This document shows, in pieces, positions 15,420-23,319 of a stretch of 64,000 nt of DNA. The stretch is from positions 1-64,000 of the forward strand of contig NZ_BBXE01000013.1 of assembly GCF_001570565.1 (NCBI RefSeq), given 5' to 3'. A model generated the notes under the pieces. The model did no database searches, had not been told where the DNA came from, and saw only the letters and a list, made by a program, of their open reading frames with translations. Numbering within the stretch: position 1 is the first letter of the stretch; each line of letters begins with the position of its first letter. Source of the stretch: Herbidospora yilanensis. Lineage in GTDB: Bacteria > Actinomycetota > Actinomycetes > Streptosporangiales > Streptosporangiaceae. Both the position numbers and the translations under genes were made by a program.

Positions 15420-18400
15420 CAGTGGCCGCCGTTGAACGGGTTGAGCTTCTCGTCGACGTCGGGGTCGCCCGGCGTCATCGCGACGCTGAACACCGACCCC
15501 GGGTCGGCGACCACGTCGGCCGGGGACCCGGCCTCCCGGAATCGCACATAGCCGGGCTCCACGGTCAGCCGCCCCTCGGAGTCGAGCACCGGCACCATGT
15601 CGGCGCCGAGCAGCCCCGCCCTGGGTGCCCGCACGGACTCGCCGATCTGGGTCAGGGCCTCGGGCCTCCCGGGCTCGGGGGTGTAGAAGGTCCAGAGCCC
15701 GTCGCCGGGCACGTCCTTGGGCAGCGGCCGGCCGATCAGACCGGCGGCGTGGCGGCCGTTGTCGGTGAGCAGGCGCTCGGTCAGCACCGTCCCGGCCGTG
15801 AAGATCGGCTGCGGGGCGGAGGCCAGGCCGCCGGCCGTGTACGGGTTGACCACGATGTCCCGCTGGAGCACGAAGCGGCCCGCCTCGTCCTTGGCCACCA
15901 GGCCGCGGGTCGCCGGGGCGGAGCCGAAGCGGGGGGCGTACACGGGACCGGACTGGTGGCAGAAGTGGGCGGTCACCAGCTCCCGCTCGTTCACCTCGAA
16001 CGTCACCATCACCTGCCGGTACCAGGCGGCCTGCTGTTCGGCGGGCACCCGTCCCTGGAGCAGGTCGTGCATGCTCAGGTGGCTCCACAGGCTGCGCTCC
16101 TCCTCGACCGCGAACGGCTGGCGGTAGATCGCCATGTTCTGCGGCACGGGGATCCAGTCGCCGTAGCGGCGGCGGCCCTCGATCTCGCCGTCGACCTGGA
16201 TGCGGTCGAACCGCTCCCCGACCTGGAAGACCGGGAAGAGCTGCCCGCCCGTGGCGTCGAAGACGAGGGTGTTGGGGAGCGCGTGGAACAGGTTGTCCAC
16301 GTCGATGTAGAGCTCCGTCAGGCCGCGCCGCACCCGCTGGGTCGCGTGGGAGGCGCTGGCGTAGCCCTTCTGCCTGACGTGTTCGGCCCAGCAGGCGCCG
16401 ATGGAGGTGCCGGTCTTGGCGAAGGCGGGGTCGTACACGACGTCGAGGGGGTTCCAGTTCACGTGGTCGCCGGCCTGCGCGAACGTCTCCAGGAGGACCC
16501 TGCGCACCTGCGGCAGCGCCGACGTGCCGCCGGAGATGATCACCTTGTCGAGGACGTCGGGCACACCCTTCTCGTCCCGGCCCAGCCGCCGTTTGACCAC
16601 GCTGAGGGCGATGGCGAAGGCGTCCCTGACCACCTCCTCGATGATCCGGTTGATCTCCTCCCGCTTGACGACCACCTCGGCGGGCTCGGTGATCTCACGG
16701 GCCCGGCCCTCCAGTTGGAGCAGCTCGGGCACCCGGCGCACCACGTAGTCGCCCTCGTGCGTCGACTGCTGGCGTTTGGCCAGGTCGGCCTGGCTCCACA
16801 GGCGCCGGAAGCGCTCCTCGGCGGCGTGCCGGTCACCGGCCGCGCTCGCCCAGCGTGTCGGCACCACCTTTTCGATCAGGTCGGCCCGGCGCTGTTCGGC
16901 GTCGGAGCCGGCGGTGGGGGCCAGCAGCGAGCCGGGGACGTAGACGCCGCCGGTCAGGTAGCCCGGGTACTCCTCGCGCACCAGCCGGGGCGAGCGGGTC
17001 AGCACCGCGTCGGCCAGCAGCGCCTTCAGGTGCTTGAAGACGCCCAGCGTGATGCGGTCGCCGCCGAGCTGGGCCCGGCCCGCCTTCGCCAGCACGGCGG
17101 GACGCAGCGCGTAGTAGCGGCCCTGGACCCGCTCGTCGCGGCCCGTCCCGTAGACGGTCTGGTCGAGCAGGGTGATGCCGAGCAGCGCGATGTCGGTGGT
17201 GCCGCCGCCGATGTCGACGACCAGGATGTTGCGGTGCCACTGCTTGTCGCCCACCCGCCGGGTGTGCGCCCGGAACGCCTCGATGCCGACCGCCTGGTCA
17301 CCGGCGAAGTCGCGCATCAGGTAGAACATCGCGGCGGCGGTCGCCTCGTCGTAGGCGGTCACGACCTGGCGCATGCCGATGCGGCGGGCCAGCCGTTCGA
17401 CGTCCTGGCGGGTGCGGGGCGGCGACACCGTCGGATAGGTCACCACGGCGTGGGTGATCGGCTTGGTCGACACCTCGTCGGGGTGGTCGTGGCAGTATTT
17501 GGCGACCTTCTCGGTCATCAGGCCGGCCCAGGCGGCGGCGATCACGTCGTCGGGCGTCACCGGGTGGCCGGCGGGCAGGCCCGGCAGCGACCGGGACGAG
17601 CCGAGGAACTGCTTGAGGCCGCGCTGCGACCGGACCTCCGGCGCCAGCGGCTCGGCCGACCCGCCGGAGCGGTGCCCGTCGGCCGCCATGCTGACGGTCA
17701 GCGGGTCGAGCCCGTGGACGGCGATCTCGCTGTCGATCGTCTCCTCCCCCGCGTGCAGCGGGATCCTGATCATCCGCTGCTCCCGGATCGGCGGCACGTC
17801 GAAGGCCGCGCGGTAGAGCCCCTGCAGCGCCTGGGACACGATCGGCTGCCGCACCTGGGCGGCCTGGCGCTCCATCGTCAGGAGCAGCCGGTAGAGCCCC
17901 GCGCCGCTGGTGGAGGTGTCGTTGTCGAGCACGGCCCTGGCGGCCTGGAGCGGGTCGGCGGTCCCCCCGGCGGTCGCCAGGGTGCTCCCGGTGGCGGCCA
18001 GGAAACGCTGCCAGCTCTGGCCGTCGAGCCCGTAGCCGGGATGCCCGTCGAAGCGCAGGGTCAGCTCCCGGCGCAGCACCTCCCGCTGCGAGGGCGGGAA
18101 GCCGATCAGGGCGTGCTGGCGGCGCTGGTCGAACAGGGTGATCGAGGTCGTGCTGGTGCCGTAGTCCAGGGCGATCCAGCCGCTGTTGACGTCGAGGTCG
18201 GGGCGGGTCTCGGGGGTGACGGTTACGCGGCTCTCTGCCATTCGGCGGTTCCCGCCCTCGTACTCGTAGGTGATGGTCCAGGTGAAGACGACCGGGTCGG
18301 CCGGCGCGTCCGAGGGCTCGGCCGACACCGGTCCGAGCAACCGCCACGCGCTGCCGCCCCGCACGCTCAGGCCGCCCGGCGGGACCTGCGGCGTCCAGCG

Positions 18401-18544
18401 GGTGGCGAGCGCCCCGGCGGGTTCGACGGTCACCGCCCTGATGACGGCGTCCCGTTCCGGCACGACGATCGGGAGGGGCAGCGGTCCGGGCACCCGGACG
18501 TCGGTGACGCGCGCGCCGTCGGGGCCGGCGAGGTAGAGCTCCAT
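15419..18544 (-). CDS. Giant Hsp70/actin-fold ATPase, SrfB-like
   Basis: The 1041-residue protein has an N-terminal beta-rich domain (about 1-118), an Hsp70/actin-type nucleotide-binding domain (about 122-700) and a unique C-terminal region (about 700-1041). Phosphate-1 motif: IALDYGTSTTSITLFD at 124-139. Connect-type segment: AYDEATAAAMFYL at 397-409. Phosphate-2 motif: LVVDIGGGTTDIALLG at 441-456. Adenosine motif: KVIISGGTSALPQV at 667-680. A DnaK-type peptide-binding domain is not evident. Size and pairing with a dynamin-like GTPase resemble SrfB of enterobacteria, whose biochemical role is not established. It follows the GTPase gene with no spacer (TAGATG) and precedes three unknown genes, so a multi-protein complex is likely. 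Chaperone activity is inference only. Confidence 0.8.
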   Translation of the reverse strand: MELYLAGPDGARVTDVRVPGPLPLPIVVPERDAVIRAVTVEPAGALATRWTPQVPPGGLSVRGGSAWRLLGPVSAEPSDAPADPVVFTWTITYEYEGGNRRMAESRVTVTPETRPDLDVNSGWIALDYGTSTTSITLFDQRRQHALIGFPPSQREVLRRELTLRFDGHPGYGLDGQSWQRFLAATGSTLATAGGTADPLQAARAVLDNDTSTSGAGLYRLLLTMERQAAQVRQPIVSQALQGLYRAAFDVPPIREQRMIRIPLHAGEETIDSEIAVHGLDPLTVSMAADGHRSGGSAEPLAPEVRSQRGLKQFLGSSRSLPGLPAGHPVTPDDVIAAAWAGLMTEKVAKYCHDHPDEVSTKPITHAVVTYPTVSPPRTRQDVERLARRIGMRQVVTAYDEATAAAMFYLMRDFAGDQAVGIEAFRAHTRRVGDKQWHRNILVVDIGGGTTDIALLGITLLDQTVYGTGRDERVQGRYYALRPAVLAKAGRAQLGGDRITLGVFKHLKALLADAVLTRSPRLVREEYPGYLTGGVYVPGSLLAPTAGSDAEQRRADLIEKVVPTRWASAAGDRHAAEERFRRLWSQADLAKRQQSTHEGDYVVRRVPELLQLEGRAREITEPAEVVVKREEINRIIEEVVRDAFAIALSVVKRRLGRDEKGVPDVLDKVIISGGTSALPQVRRVLLETFAQAGDHVNWNPLDVVYDPAFAKTGTSIGACWAEHVRQKGYASASHATQRVRRGLTELYIDVDNLFHALPNTLVFDATGGQLFPVFQVGERFDRIQVDGEIEGRRRYGDWIPVPQNMAIYRQPFAVEEERSLWSHLSMHDLLQGRVPAEQQAAWYRQVMVTFEVNERELVTAHFCHQSGPVYAPRFGSAPATRGLVAKDEAGRFVLQRDIVVNPYTAGGLASAPQPIFTAGTVLTERLLTDNGRHAAGLIGRPLPKDVPGDGLWTFYTPEPGRPEALTQIGESVRAPRAGLLGADMVPVLDSEGRLTVEPGYVRFREAGSPADVVADPGSVFSVAMTPGDPDVDEKLNPFNGGH

Positions 18545-20887
18545 CTACGCGCCCCGCTTCCAGTCGGCGAACCGGGCGAACCCGAGGTTGACGCCGCCGC
18601 TGGGGTAGGCGGCGCGGAGTTTGCGCAGCTCCTCCAGCAGCGGGGTGCCCTTGGCCTGCGCGGGGCGGCGCACGACGTCGGCGCGGATCCGCTCCAGGAC
18701 GTCCTCCAGGGTCTCCAGGCCCGATCTGATCTGGGCGTCGGCCAGCGGGCGCAGGGCGTCGAGCCAGCCGCGGACCACCATGTCGGCGGCGTCGACGACC
18801 TGCTGCCGGAGCCGGATCACGTGGACTGGGTGCAACTGGTGCACGAACCAGGCGTCTTCGGCGGGCCGGTCGTCGTGGGGGATGGACCAGGCGAACCGGT
18901 GGGGGCGGCGCATCGGGAAGGCGTGCTCGACGCCCCCGGTGTCGGGGCGGGGCAGGTCGGCGGCGGCGTCGGTCAGGATGCCGCGCCACTCGGCGGGGCG
19001 GATCAGCGCGGCCAGCGTCTCGCGTTCCTGGTCGGGCAGGTCGACGGCGGCGAGCCGGCGGCGCAGGTCGTCGGTCACGAGGGACTGGGCCTTGGCCAGC
19101 ACCGCCCGCTCCCAGCGGTCGAGCGCCAGGTTCCGGGAGCTCGCGTAGACCTCGTGGCAGACCGTGGTGAAGGGGCCGACGAACTCCTCGGTCGACTCGG
19201 GGCCGGCCCGCAACTCGGTGCCGGTCGCCGTGGACATGATCGCCCACCACTGGGGCCAGGCGAAGACGCGGGCGATGAGGTCGGCGCGGACCTCGTCCAT
19301 CAGGGAGGGGTTACCGCCGCCGAGCGTCTCGGCCAGCAGCGGCGGCAGGTCGGCCTTGAGGCTGCTCAGCACGGTCTTGACCTGGTTCACCAGGTTCTCC
19401 GCCTCCGCGCCGGCCGAGGCGAATACGGTCCGGGAGGCCTGGTCGAGCGCGGCCTCCAGGCCGCCTTCGGCCAGGTCGAGGGCGGCGCGTTCCTTCACGA
19501 CGCGGCTGTGGCGGGCCGTGAGGCCGTAGCCGGCCAGCCGGTCGGACAGCCGGTTCAGCACCAGCTCCTTGCCGCCGTCGCGGGCGGTCTCGGTCAGCAT
19601 GGTCCGCAGCCGGCTCGACTGCGGCAGCCCCGCGGCGACCGCCCCGGCGGCCTCGACGACCCTGACCGCCTCCCCGACCCGGTTGTCGAGCGACCCTGAG
19701 AGACCCATGTGGTCGAGGGCCGTCAGCCCCGAGTAGAAGAAGGGGTCGTCGTCGGGGTTGAGCCTCCCGGCGGTGTCGAGCAGCTTGCGCAGGGTCGGCA
19801 CCTGGTCGAGCACCTCGTCGTCGGACTGCGCCTGGCGCAGGGCCGCGGTCTCGAACCGCCTGATGTCCTGGACGTCGCTCAGGTTGCCCACCCCCACCAG
19901 CACCCGCCCGCGCCGGTCGACGGGATAGACCTCGCGGAGCAGCGAGGTGAGCTCGTCGGAGGCCATGCCGTCGGGGTTGCCGCCCTTGAGCAGGGCGATC
20001 ACGGTGTCCATGTCGGGCAGCAGCGTCCTGGTGAGGGTCAGGTCGCGCTCGCCGGAGATGTCGTTGAGGAAGCCGGGGAAGTCGTAGACGACCATGCGGT
20101 CCTTGGAGACCTCGTGGTTCCAGGACGCGTCGCCGAGCAGCCGGTCGAGGTCGAGCACCTCGGGGGCGACCTCCACGGTCACCGCGACGTGGTCGACGAT
20201 CCAGAAGGGGTCGGGCTCGGAGACCGGCCGCCTCTCGGAGATGAGCAGCAGGTCCTTCGCCTCGGCCTCGGAGATCCCCGGCCGCGCGCCCAGCCGGCTC
20301 CCGAACTCGCGGACGGCCAGCGCGATGGCCACGAGCTGGGCCGACAGGCGGCGGACCTGGTTGGGGGCCTGGGCGGCGTGCGCCTGGTGCCAGCTCAGCA
20401 GCGCCCGCCCGTCGCCGTTCCGGGCGGCGGCCTCCCAGACGGCCTGCTCGAACCCGGCGGCGGCCGGGCCGGACAGGGCGCGGCCGGCGGCGTGCAGCTC
20501 CTGGCCGATCGACTCGCGGCGCTGGGCGACGGCGGTCTCCGTGAGGTAGCTCGCGTGCCGGCCGGTGATGACCGTGCGGGCGCCGGAGGGTCCCTGGCGC
20601 ACCCAGTAGGCGGTGACGTTGCCCGTCGTGGGCTGGTCGCCGATGAGCAGGCCCTCCAGTCCGAGCAGGGAGGCGATGAACATCGTCTTGCCGGCGCTGA
20701 ACTCGCCGAGCACGCCGAGCTGGTAGGGGCGCCGGGTGGCGTCGAGCAGCCGGCCCGCCTGGTCGCGGGCGCGGGCGACGGCCGGGCCGAGCTCGTCGGG
20801 CAGATCGGGGTTCTCCAGCAGGCGCCGGATCCCGGCGGCGTACTCCCCAGCCGTGCGGATGTCCTGTCTCATGTGCTCGACCGTCAC
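18545..20887 (-). CDS. Dynamin-like GTPase, SrfC-like
   Basis: The 780-residue protein has a dynamin-type G domain: G1 GEFSAGKT at 61-68, a G2-like TTGN at 87-90, G3 DFPG at 269-272 (VVYDFPGF), and a weak G4 candidate NLSD at 335-338 in place of (T/N)KxD. A roughly 120-residue insertion separates G2 and G3. The C-terminal 400 residues are mostly helical with coiled-coil potential, as expected for a stalk, and no transmembrane helix is present. The GTG at 20887 is supported by AGGAGG six bases upstream; an ATG at 20872 is the alternative. It heads a five-gene operon. SrfC-type virulence proteins and bacterial dynamins are the nearest families I can name; membrane remodelling or partner loading is inference. 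Confidence 0.82.
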   Translation of the reverse strand: MTVEHMRQDIRTAGEYAAGIRRLLENPDLPDELGPAVARARDQAGRLLDATRRPYQLGVLGEFSAGKTMFIASLLGLEGLLIGDQPTTGNVTAYWVRQGPSGARTVITGRHASYLTETAVAQRRESIGQELHAAGRALSGPAAAGFEQAVWEAAARNGDGRALLSWHQAHAAQAPNQVRRLSAQLVAIALAVREFGSRLGARPGISEAEAKDLLLISERRPVSEPDPFWIVDHVAVTVEVAPEVLDLDRLLGDASWNHEVSKDRMVVYDFPGFLNDISGERDLTLTRTLLPDMDTVIALLKGGNPDGMASDELTSLLREVYPVDRRGRVLVGVGNLSDVQDIRRFETAALRQAQSDDEVLDQVPTLRKLLDTAGRLNPDDDPFFYSGLTALDHMGLSGSLDNRVGEAVRVVEAAGAVAAGLPQSSRLRTMLTETARDGGKELVLNRLSDRLAGYGLTARHSRVVKERAALDLAEGGLEAALDQASRTVFASAGAEAENLVNQVKTVLSSLKADLPPLLAETLGGGNPSLMDEVRADLIARVFAWPQWWAIMSTATGTELRAGPESTEEFVGPFTTVCHEVYASSRNLALDRWERAVLAKAQSLVTDDLRRRLAAVDLPDQERETLAALIRPAEWRGILTDAAADLPRPDTGGVEHAFPMRRPHRFAWSIPHDDRPAEDAWFVHQLHPVHVIRLRQQVVDAADMVVRGWLDALRPLADAQIRSGLETLEDVLERIRADVVRRPAQAKGTPLLEELRKLRAAYPSGGVNLGFARFADWKRGA

Positions 20888-21203
20888 GTAGTCCCTCCTG
20901 GAACGCTCTTCACGTTCGGACTGTAGCTACGACAACCCCAACGGAACAGACGCTTCCACCACATCAGGGACAAACCTGGAATGGCCCTAATTGAGTCAGA
21001 TAAAGAAGTTGAGTGTGGACGGTTATCCGGAGGGTTAGATCCCTCTAACTCGACAGACGTCCCCTACGGGTCACCCCCGACCACCCCTAAGGGTCGGGTA
21101 CTGTAACGAATCGGCCACGGCCTCCCAAACCGGTTTTCATACTCCAGCCAAGGGGTAGGCGCGAAAGCTTTAGCGTCGGTGCTCCGACGCCTGAAGGAGC
21201 AGC
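20888..21203. other. Divergent intergenic region, SrfABC-like operon and VC0807-like gene
   Basis: This 316-nt region has no gene and carries the promoters of two divergent units. It contains GTTAGA-TCCC-TCTAAC (21034-21049), a perfect 6-bp inverted repeat with 4-nt spacer that could be an operator, and a 7-bp hairpin GCGTCGG-TGCT-CCGACGC (21173-21190) directly before the AAGGAG of the rightward gene. No confident -35/-10 pair was identified. Confidence 0.55.
21034..21049. promoter_or_regulatory. Inverted repeat in divergent promoter region
   Basis: GTTAGA at 21034-21039 and TCTAAC at 21044-21049 are perfect complements across TCCC. It lies between the divergent GTPase operon and the VC0807-like gene and is a candidate binding site for an unidentified regulator. 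Confidence 0.4.
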
Positions 21204-21836
21204 ATGAACCACCCTCAATTCACCCTGCCGAGGCTGACCGCCCTGTTCCGGCAGGCGGTCCCGCGGCTGCTCGAAGGGGTGGTCGCGCCGATGGTGGTCT
21301 TCTACACCTTCTTCGCGCTCCTCGGCCTGGTCGGCGGCCTGATCGCGGTCACCTCCTGGGTCTACCTGGGCATCGTCTACCGGCTGATCCGCCGGCGCCC
21401 GGTGCCGGGCACCATGCTGCTGGCCGCCATCGCGGTCACGGCGCGCGGGCTGATCAGCGCGTGGACGGGCGACTGGGTGGTCTACTTCATCCAGCCGGAG
21501 ATCGGCACCGTCTGCATCGCGCTGGCGTTCCTGACCTCGGTGCGCCTCAACAAGCCGCTGGTCCAGAAGCTCACGCTCGACTACATCCACCTGCCGGCGT
21601 TCATCCTGAAGCACGAGCGGATGCGGCAGTTCTTCGCCCGCATCACACTGCTGTGGGCGTTCGTGCTGATGTGCAACTCGGCGGTCAGCATCTGGCTGGT
21701 GCTGCACCAGAGCCTGGAGGGCTACCTCCTGGTTCGCACCGCGGCCGTCGCGGCGATCACCGGGGTGGCGTTCGCGGGGTCGGTGTGGGCGTTCAAGCGG
21801 GTGCTGAACCGGATGCACGCCGAGCCCGCCGCTTGA
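21204..21836 (+). CDS. VC0807-like integral membrane protein
   Basis: The 210-residue protein has five or six membrane helices (about 25-60, 70-85, 95-115, 145-170, 180-200). The pattern of a long first hydrophobic pair, an arginine-rich cytoplasmic loop (YRLIRRRPVPG, 59-69) and a helix-breaking internal stretch matches the VC0807/DUF3159-type group of uncharacterised membrane proteins; the assignment is tentative. Translation starts at an ATG with AAGGAG seven bases upstream, immediately downstream of a 7-bp hairpin that could modulate initiation. Function unknown. Confidence 0.6.
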   Translation: MNHPQFTLPRLTALFRQAVPRLLEGVVAPMVVFYTFFALLGLVGGLIAVTSWVYLGIVYRLIRRRPVPGTMLLAAIAVTARGLISAWTGDWVVYFIQPEIGTVCIALAFLTSVRLNKPLVQKLTLDYIHLPAFILKHERMRQFFARITLLWAFVLMCNSAVSIWLVLHQSLEGYLLVRTAAVAAITGVAFAGSVWAFKRVLNRMHAEPAA

Positions 21837-21842
21837 CCTGAG

Positions 21843-21858
21843 CCCCTGCGGGCAGGGG
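21843..21858 (+). promoter_or_regulatory. Small hairpin covering tspO ribosome-binding region
   Basis: CCCCTG (21843-21848) and CAGGGG (21853-21858) form a perfect 6-bp stem with a 4-nt loop between the VC0807-like stop and the tspO ATG. The right arm contains the only purine-rich Shine-Dalgarno candidate, so folding may limit initiation. Confidence 0.35.
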
Positions 21859-21864
21859 TTCGAC

Positions 21865-22335
21865 ATGAGCACTCTGACCCGGCATCGCTGGCCCGCACTT
21901 CTCGTGTTCGCGCTGGTCGTGGCCCTGGTCGCGGTGACCGGTGGGCTCGCGGCCTCGAACGCGGGGGCCGTCTACGCCCGGCTCGACCTGCCCGCGTGGG
22001 CGCCGCCGCAGTGGTTGTTCGGGCCGGTCTGGACGGTCCTCTACGCGCTGATCGCGATCTCCGGCTGGCTGGTCTGGCAGACGCGCGGGCTCGACAGCTC
22101 CTTCACCCCCTACGTCGTCCAGCTCGTGCTCAACGCCCTCTGGACGCCGCTGTTCTTCGGCGCGGGGCTCTACGGGGCGGCGTTCGTCGACATCGTGCTG
22201 CTCTGGGTGGCGATCGTCGTCACCATCGTGATGTTCCTGCGCAGGCACCGCGTCGCGGGGTGGCTGCTGGTGCCCTATCTGCTCTGGGTGACCTTCGCCG
22301 CCGCGCTCAACCTGGCCATCTGGACGGCCAATTAG
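21865..22335 (+). CDS. tspO: TspO/MBR family tryptophan-rich sensory protein
   Basis: The 156-residue protein has the five-helix TspO fold. Landmarks are the loop YARLDLPAWAPPQWLFGPVW (about 36-55), in which WxPPxxxFGPVW is the family signature, and the fourth-helix NALWTPLFFG near 88-97. Bacterial TspO binds porphyrins and other small hydrophobic ligands and has been linked to tetrapyrrole export or redox sensing. It follows the VC0807-like gene after 28 nt and probably shares its transcript. The TAG stop overlaps the convergent ROK gene by four bases. Confidence 0.92.
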   Translation: MSTLTRHRWPALLVFALVVALVAVTGGLAASNAGAVYARLDLPAWAPPQWLFGPVWTVLYALIAISGWLVWQTRGLDSSFTPYVVQLVLNALWTPLFFGAGLYGAAFVDIVLLWVAIVVTIVMFLRRHRVAGWLLVPYLLWVTFAAALNLAIWTAN

Positions 22336-23267
22336 CCGAACGTCTCGTCCCTGGCCGCGTCGAGGGCCAGCAGGGTGGCCCCGAGCAGCACCGGGTTGTC
22401 GGCGACCGTGCTGGCCGTGACCTCCACGGGGACCGGGCAGATCGCCTCGACGGCGTGCTGAACGCGTACCGAGAGCTCCGCGCCGCCCCGGTGGCCCACG
22501 CCGCCGCCGAGGACGACCAGGCCGGGGTCGACGACCTCGGCGATCGCGGCGACGCCCAGCGCGACCCGTTCTGCCAGCACGTCGACGGGGGCTTCGGAGA
22601 CGAGGTCGTGCAGGTCGCCGCCGCGCAGCGGGAGGAAGCCGACCTCGCCCGCCGCGCCCGAGACGCCCCGGCGCAACTTGTGGTCGAGGACCAGCGCGCC
22701 GCCCGTGCCCGAGTCGAGCCACAGCAGGGCGAAGTCGGCGCGGCCCACGGCCGCCCCCGCCCGGTGTTCGGCGACGGCCGCCAGGTTGACCTCGTTCTCG
22801 ATCACCACGCGGGCGCCCAGGTCGTGCTGTTCGGCGTGGCCGTCGCGGGTGCCGTGGCCGGGCGCGCCGACGACGACCGTGTGCAGCGGGCCGCGCGCCA
22901 CGGCCCGGACGGCCGCCACGATCCCGGGCCGGCCCGGCAGCTCCACCTCGCCGACCGTCTCGCCGGCCAGGTCGGCGCAGACCGCGCTCACGTGACCGGG
23001 GCGCACGTCGACGCCCACCACGTGGGCACGGGCCGCCGCGACCCGCCAGAGGCGGGCGTTGGGGCCCCGCCGGTCGGCGCCGGTCTCGCCGGCCGGCTCG
23101 ATCAACCGGGCGTCGTGGAGCCGTTCGACCAGGTCGGAGACCGACGGGCGGGACAGGCCGGTCAGCTCGCGCAGTTGCGGGGCCGTCAGGGGGCCCATCT
23201 CGACCAGCAGGTCGAGCGCCATCCGGTCGTTGATCGCCCGCGCGGTGCGGGGGGTCGCCTTAATCAT
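22332..23267 (-). CDS. ROK-family transcriptional regulator
   Basis: The 311-residue protein has an N-terminal winged helix-turn-helix (about 12-60, LTGLSRPSVSDLVERL being the recognition part) and a sugar-kinase-like ROK domain (about 70-305). The sugar-binding stretch VIENEVNLAAVAE is near 165-177. The CxCGxxGCxE zinc motif usual in ROK proteins is absent: the equivalent place reads LPLRGGDLHDLV. Divergent transcription from an MFS-SDR pair across about 50 nt suggests it controls that pair in response to a sugar or related ligand; the loss of the zinc cluster makes the ligand class uncertain. Confidence 0.85.
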   Translation of the reverse strand: MIKATPRTARAINDRMALDLLVEMGPLTAPQLRELTGLSRPSVSDLVERLHDARLIEPAGETGADRRGPNARLWRVAAARAHVVGVDVRPGHVSAVCADLAGETVGEVELPGRPGIVAAVRAVARGPLHTVVVGAPGHGTRDGHAEQHDLGARVVIENEVNLAAVAEHRAGAAVGRADFALLWLDSGTGGALVLDHKLRRGVSGAAGEVGFLPLRGGDLHDLVSEAPVDVLAERVALGVAAIAEVVDPGLVVLGGGVGHRGGAELSVRVQHAVEAICPVPVEVTASTVADNPVLLGATLLALDAARDETFG

Positions 23268-23275
23268 CAGGAAGC

Positions 23276-23286
23276 CTAACTGTTAA
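23276..23286. promoter_or_regulatory. Short near-palindrome between ROK and MFS genes
   Basis: CTAAC-T-GTTAA is a near-symmetric 11-bp element (4 of 5 pairs) in an AT-rich patch 8 nt upstream of the ROK start and 34 to 44 nt upstream of the MFS start. Its position suits a shared operator, but the match is short and the call is weak. Confidence 0.3.
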
Positions 23287-23319
23287 TTTGATCGTACCCC
23301 TCGAAACATGGAGTACGAA

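Noticed and set aside
15422-19699. A 1425-codon rightward open frame
   Set aside because: It is the antisense of the Hsp70-like and GTPase genes, has no domain motif and is Gly/Arg/Val-rich as expected for a shadow in G+C-rich DNA.
20888-21203. A riboswitch or small RNA in the divergent region
   Set aside because: Only short hairpins were found and nothing matching a riboswitch class that I know.
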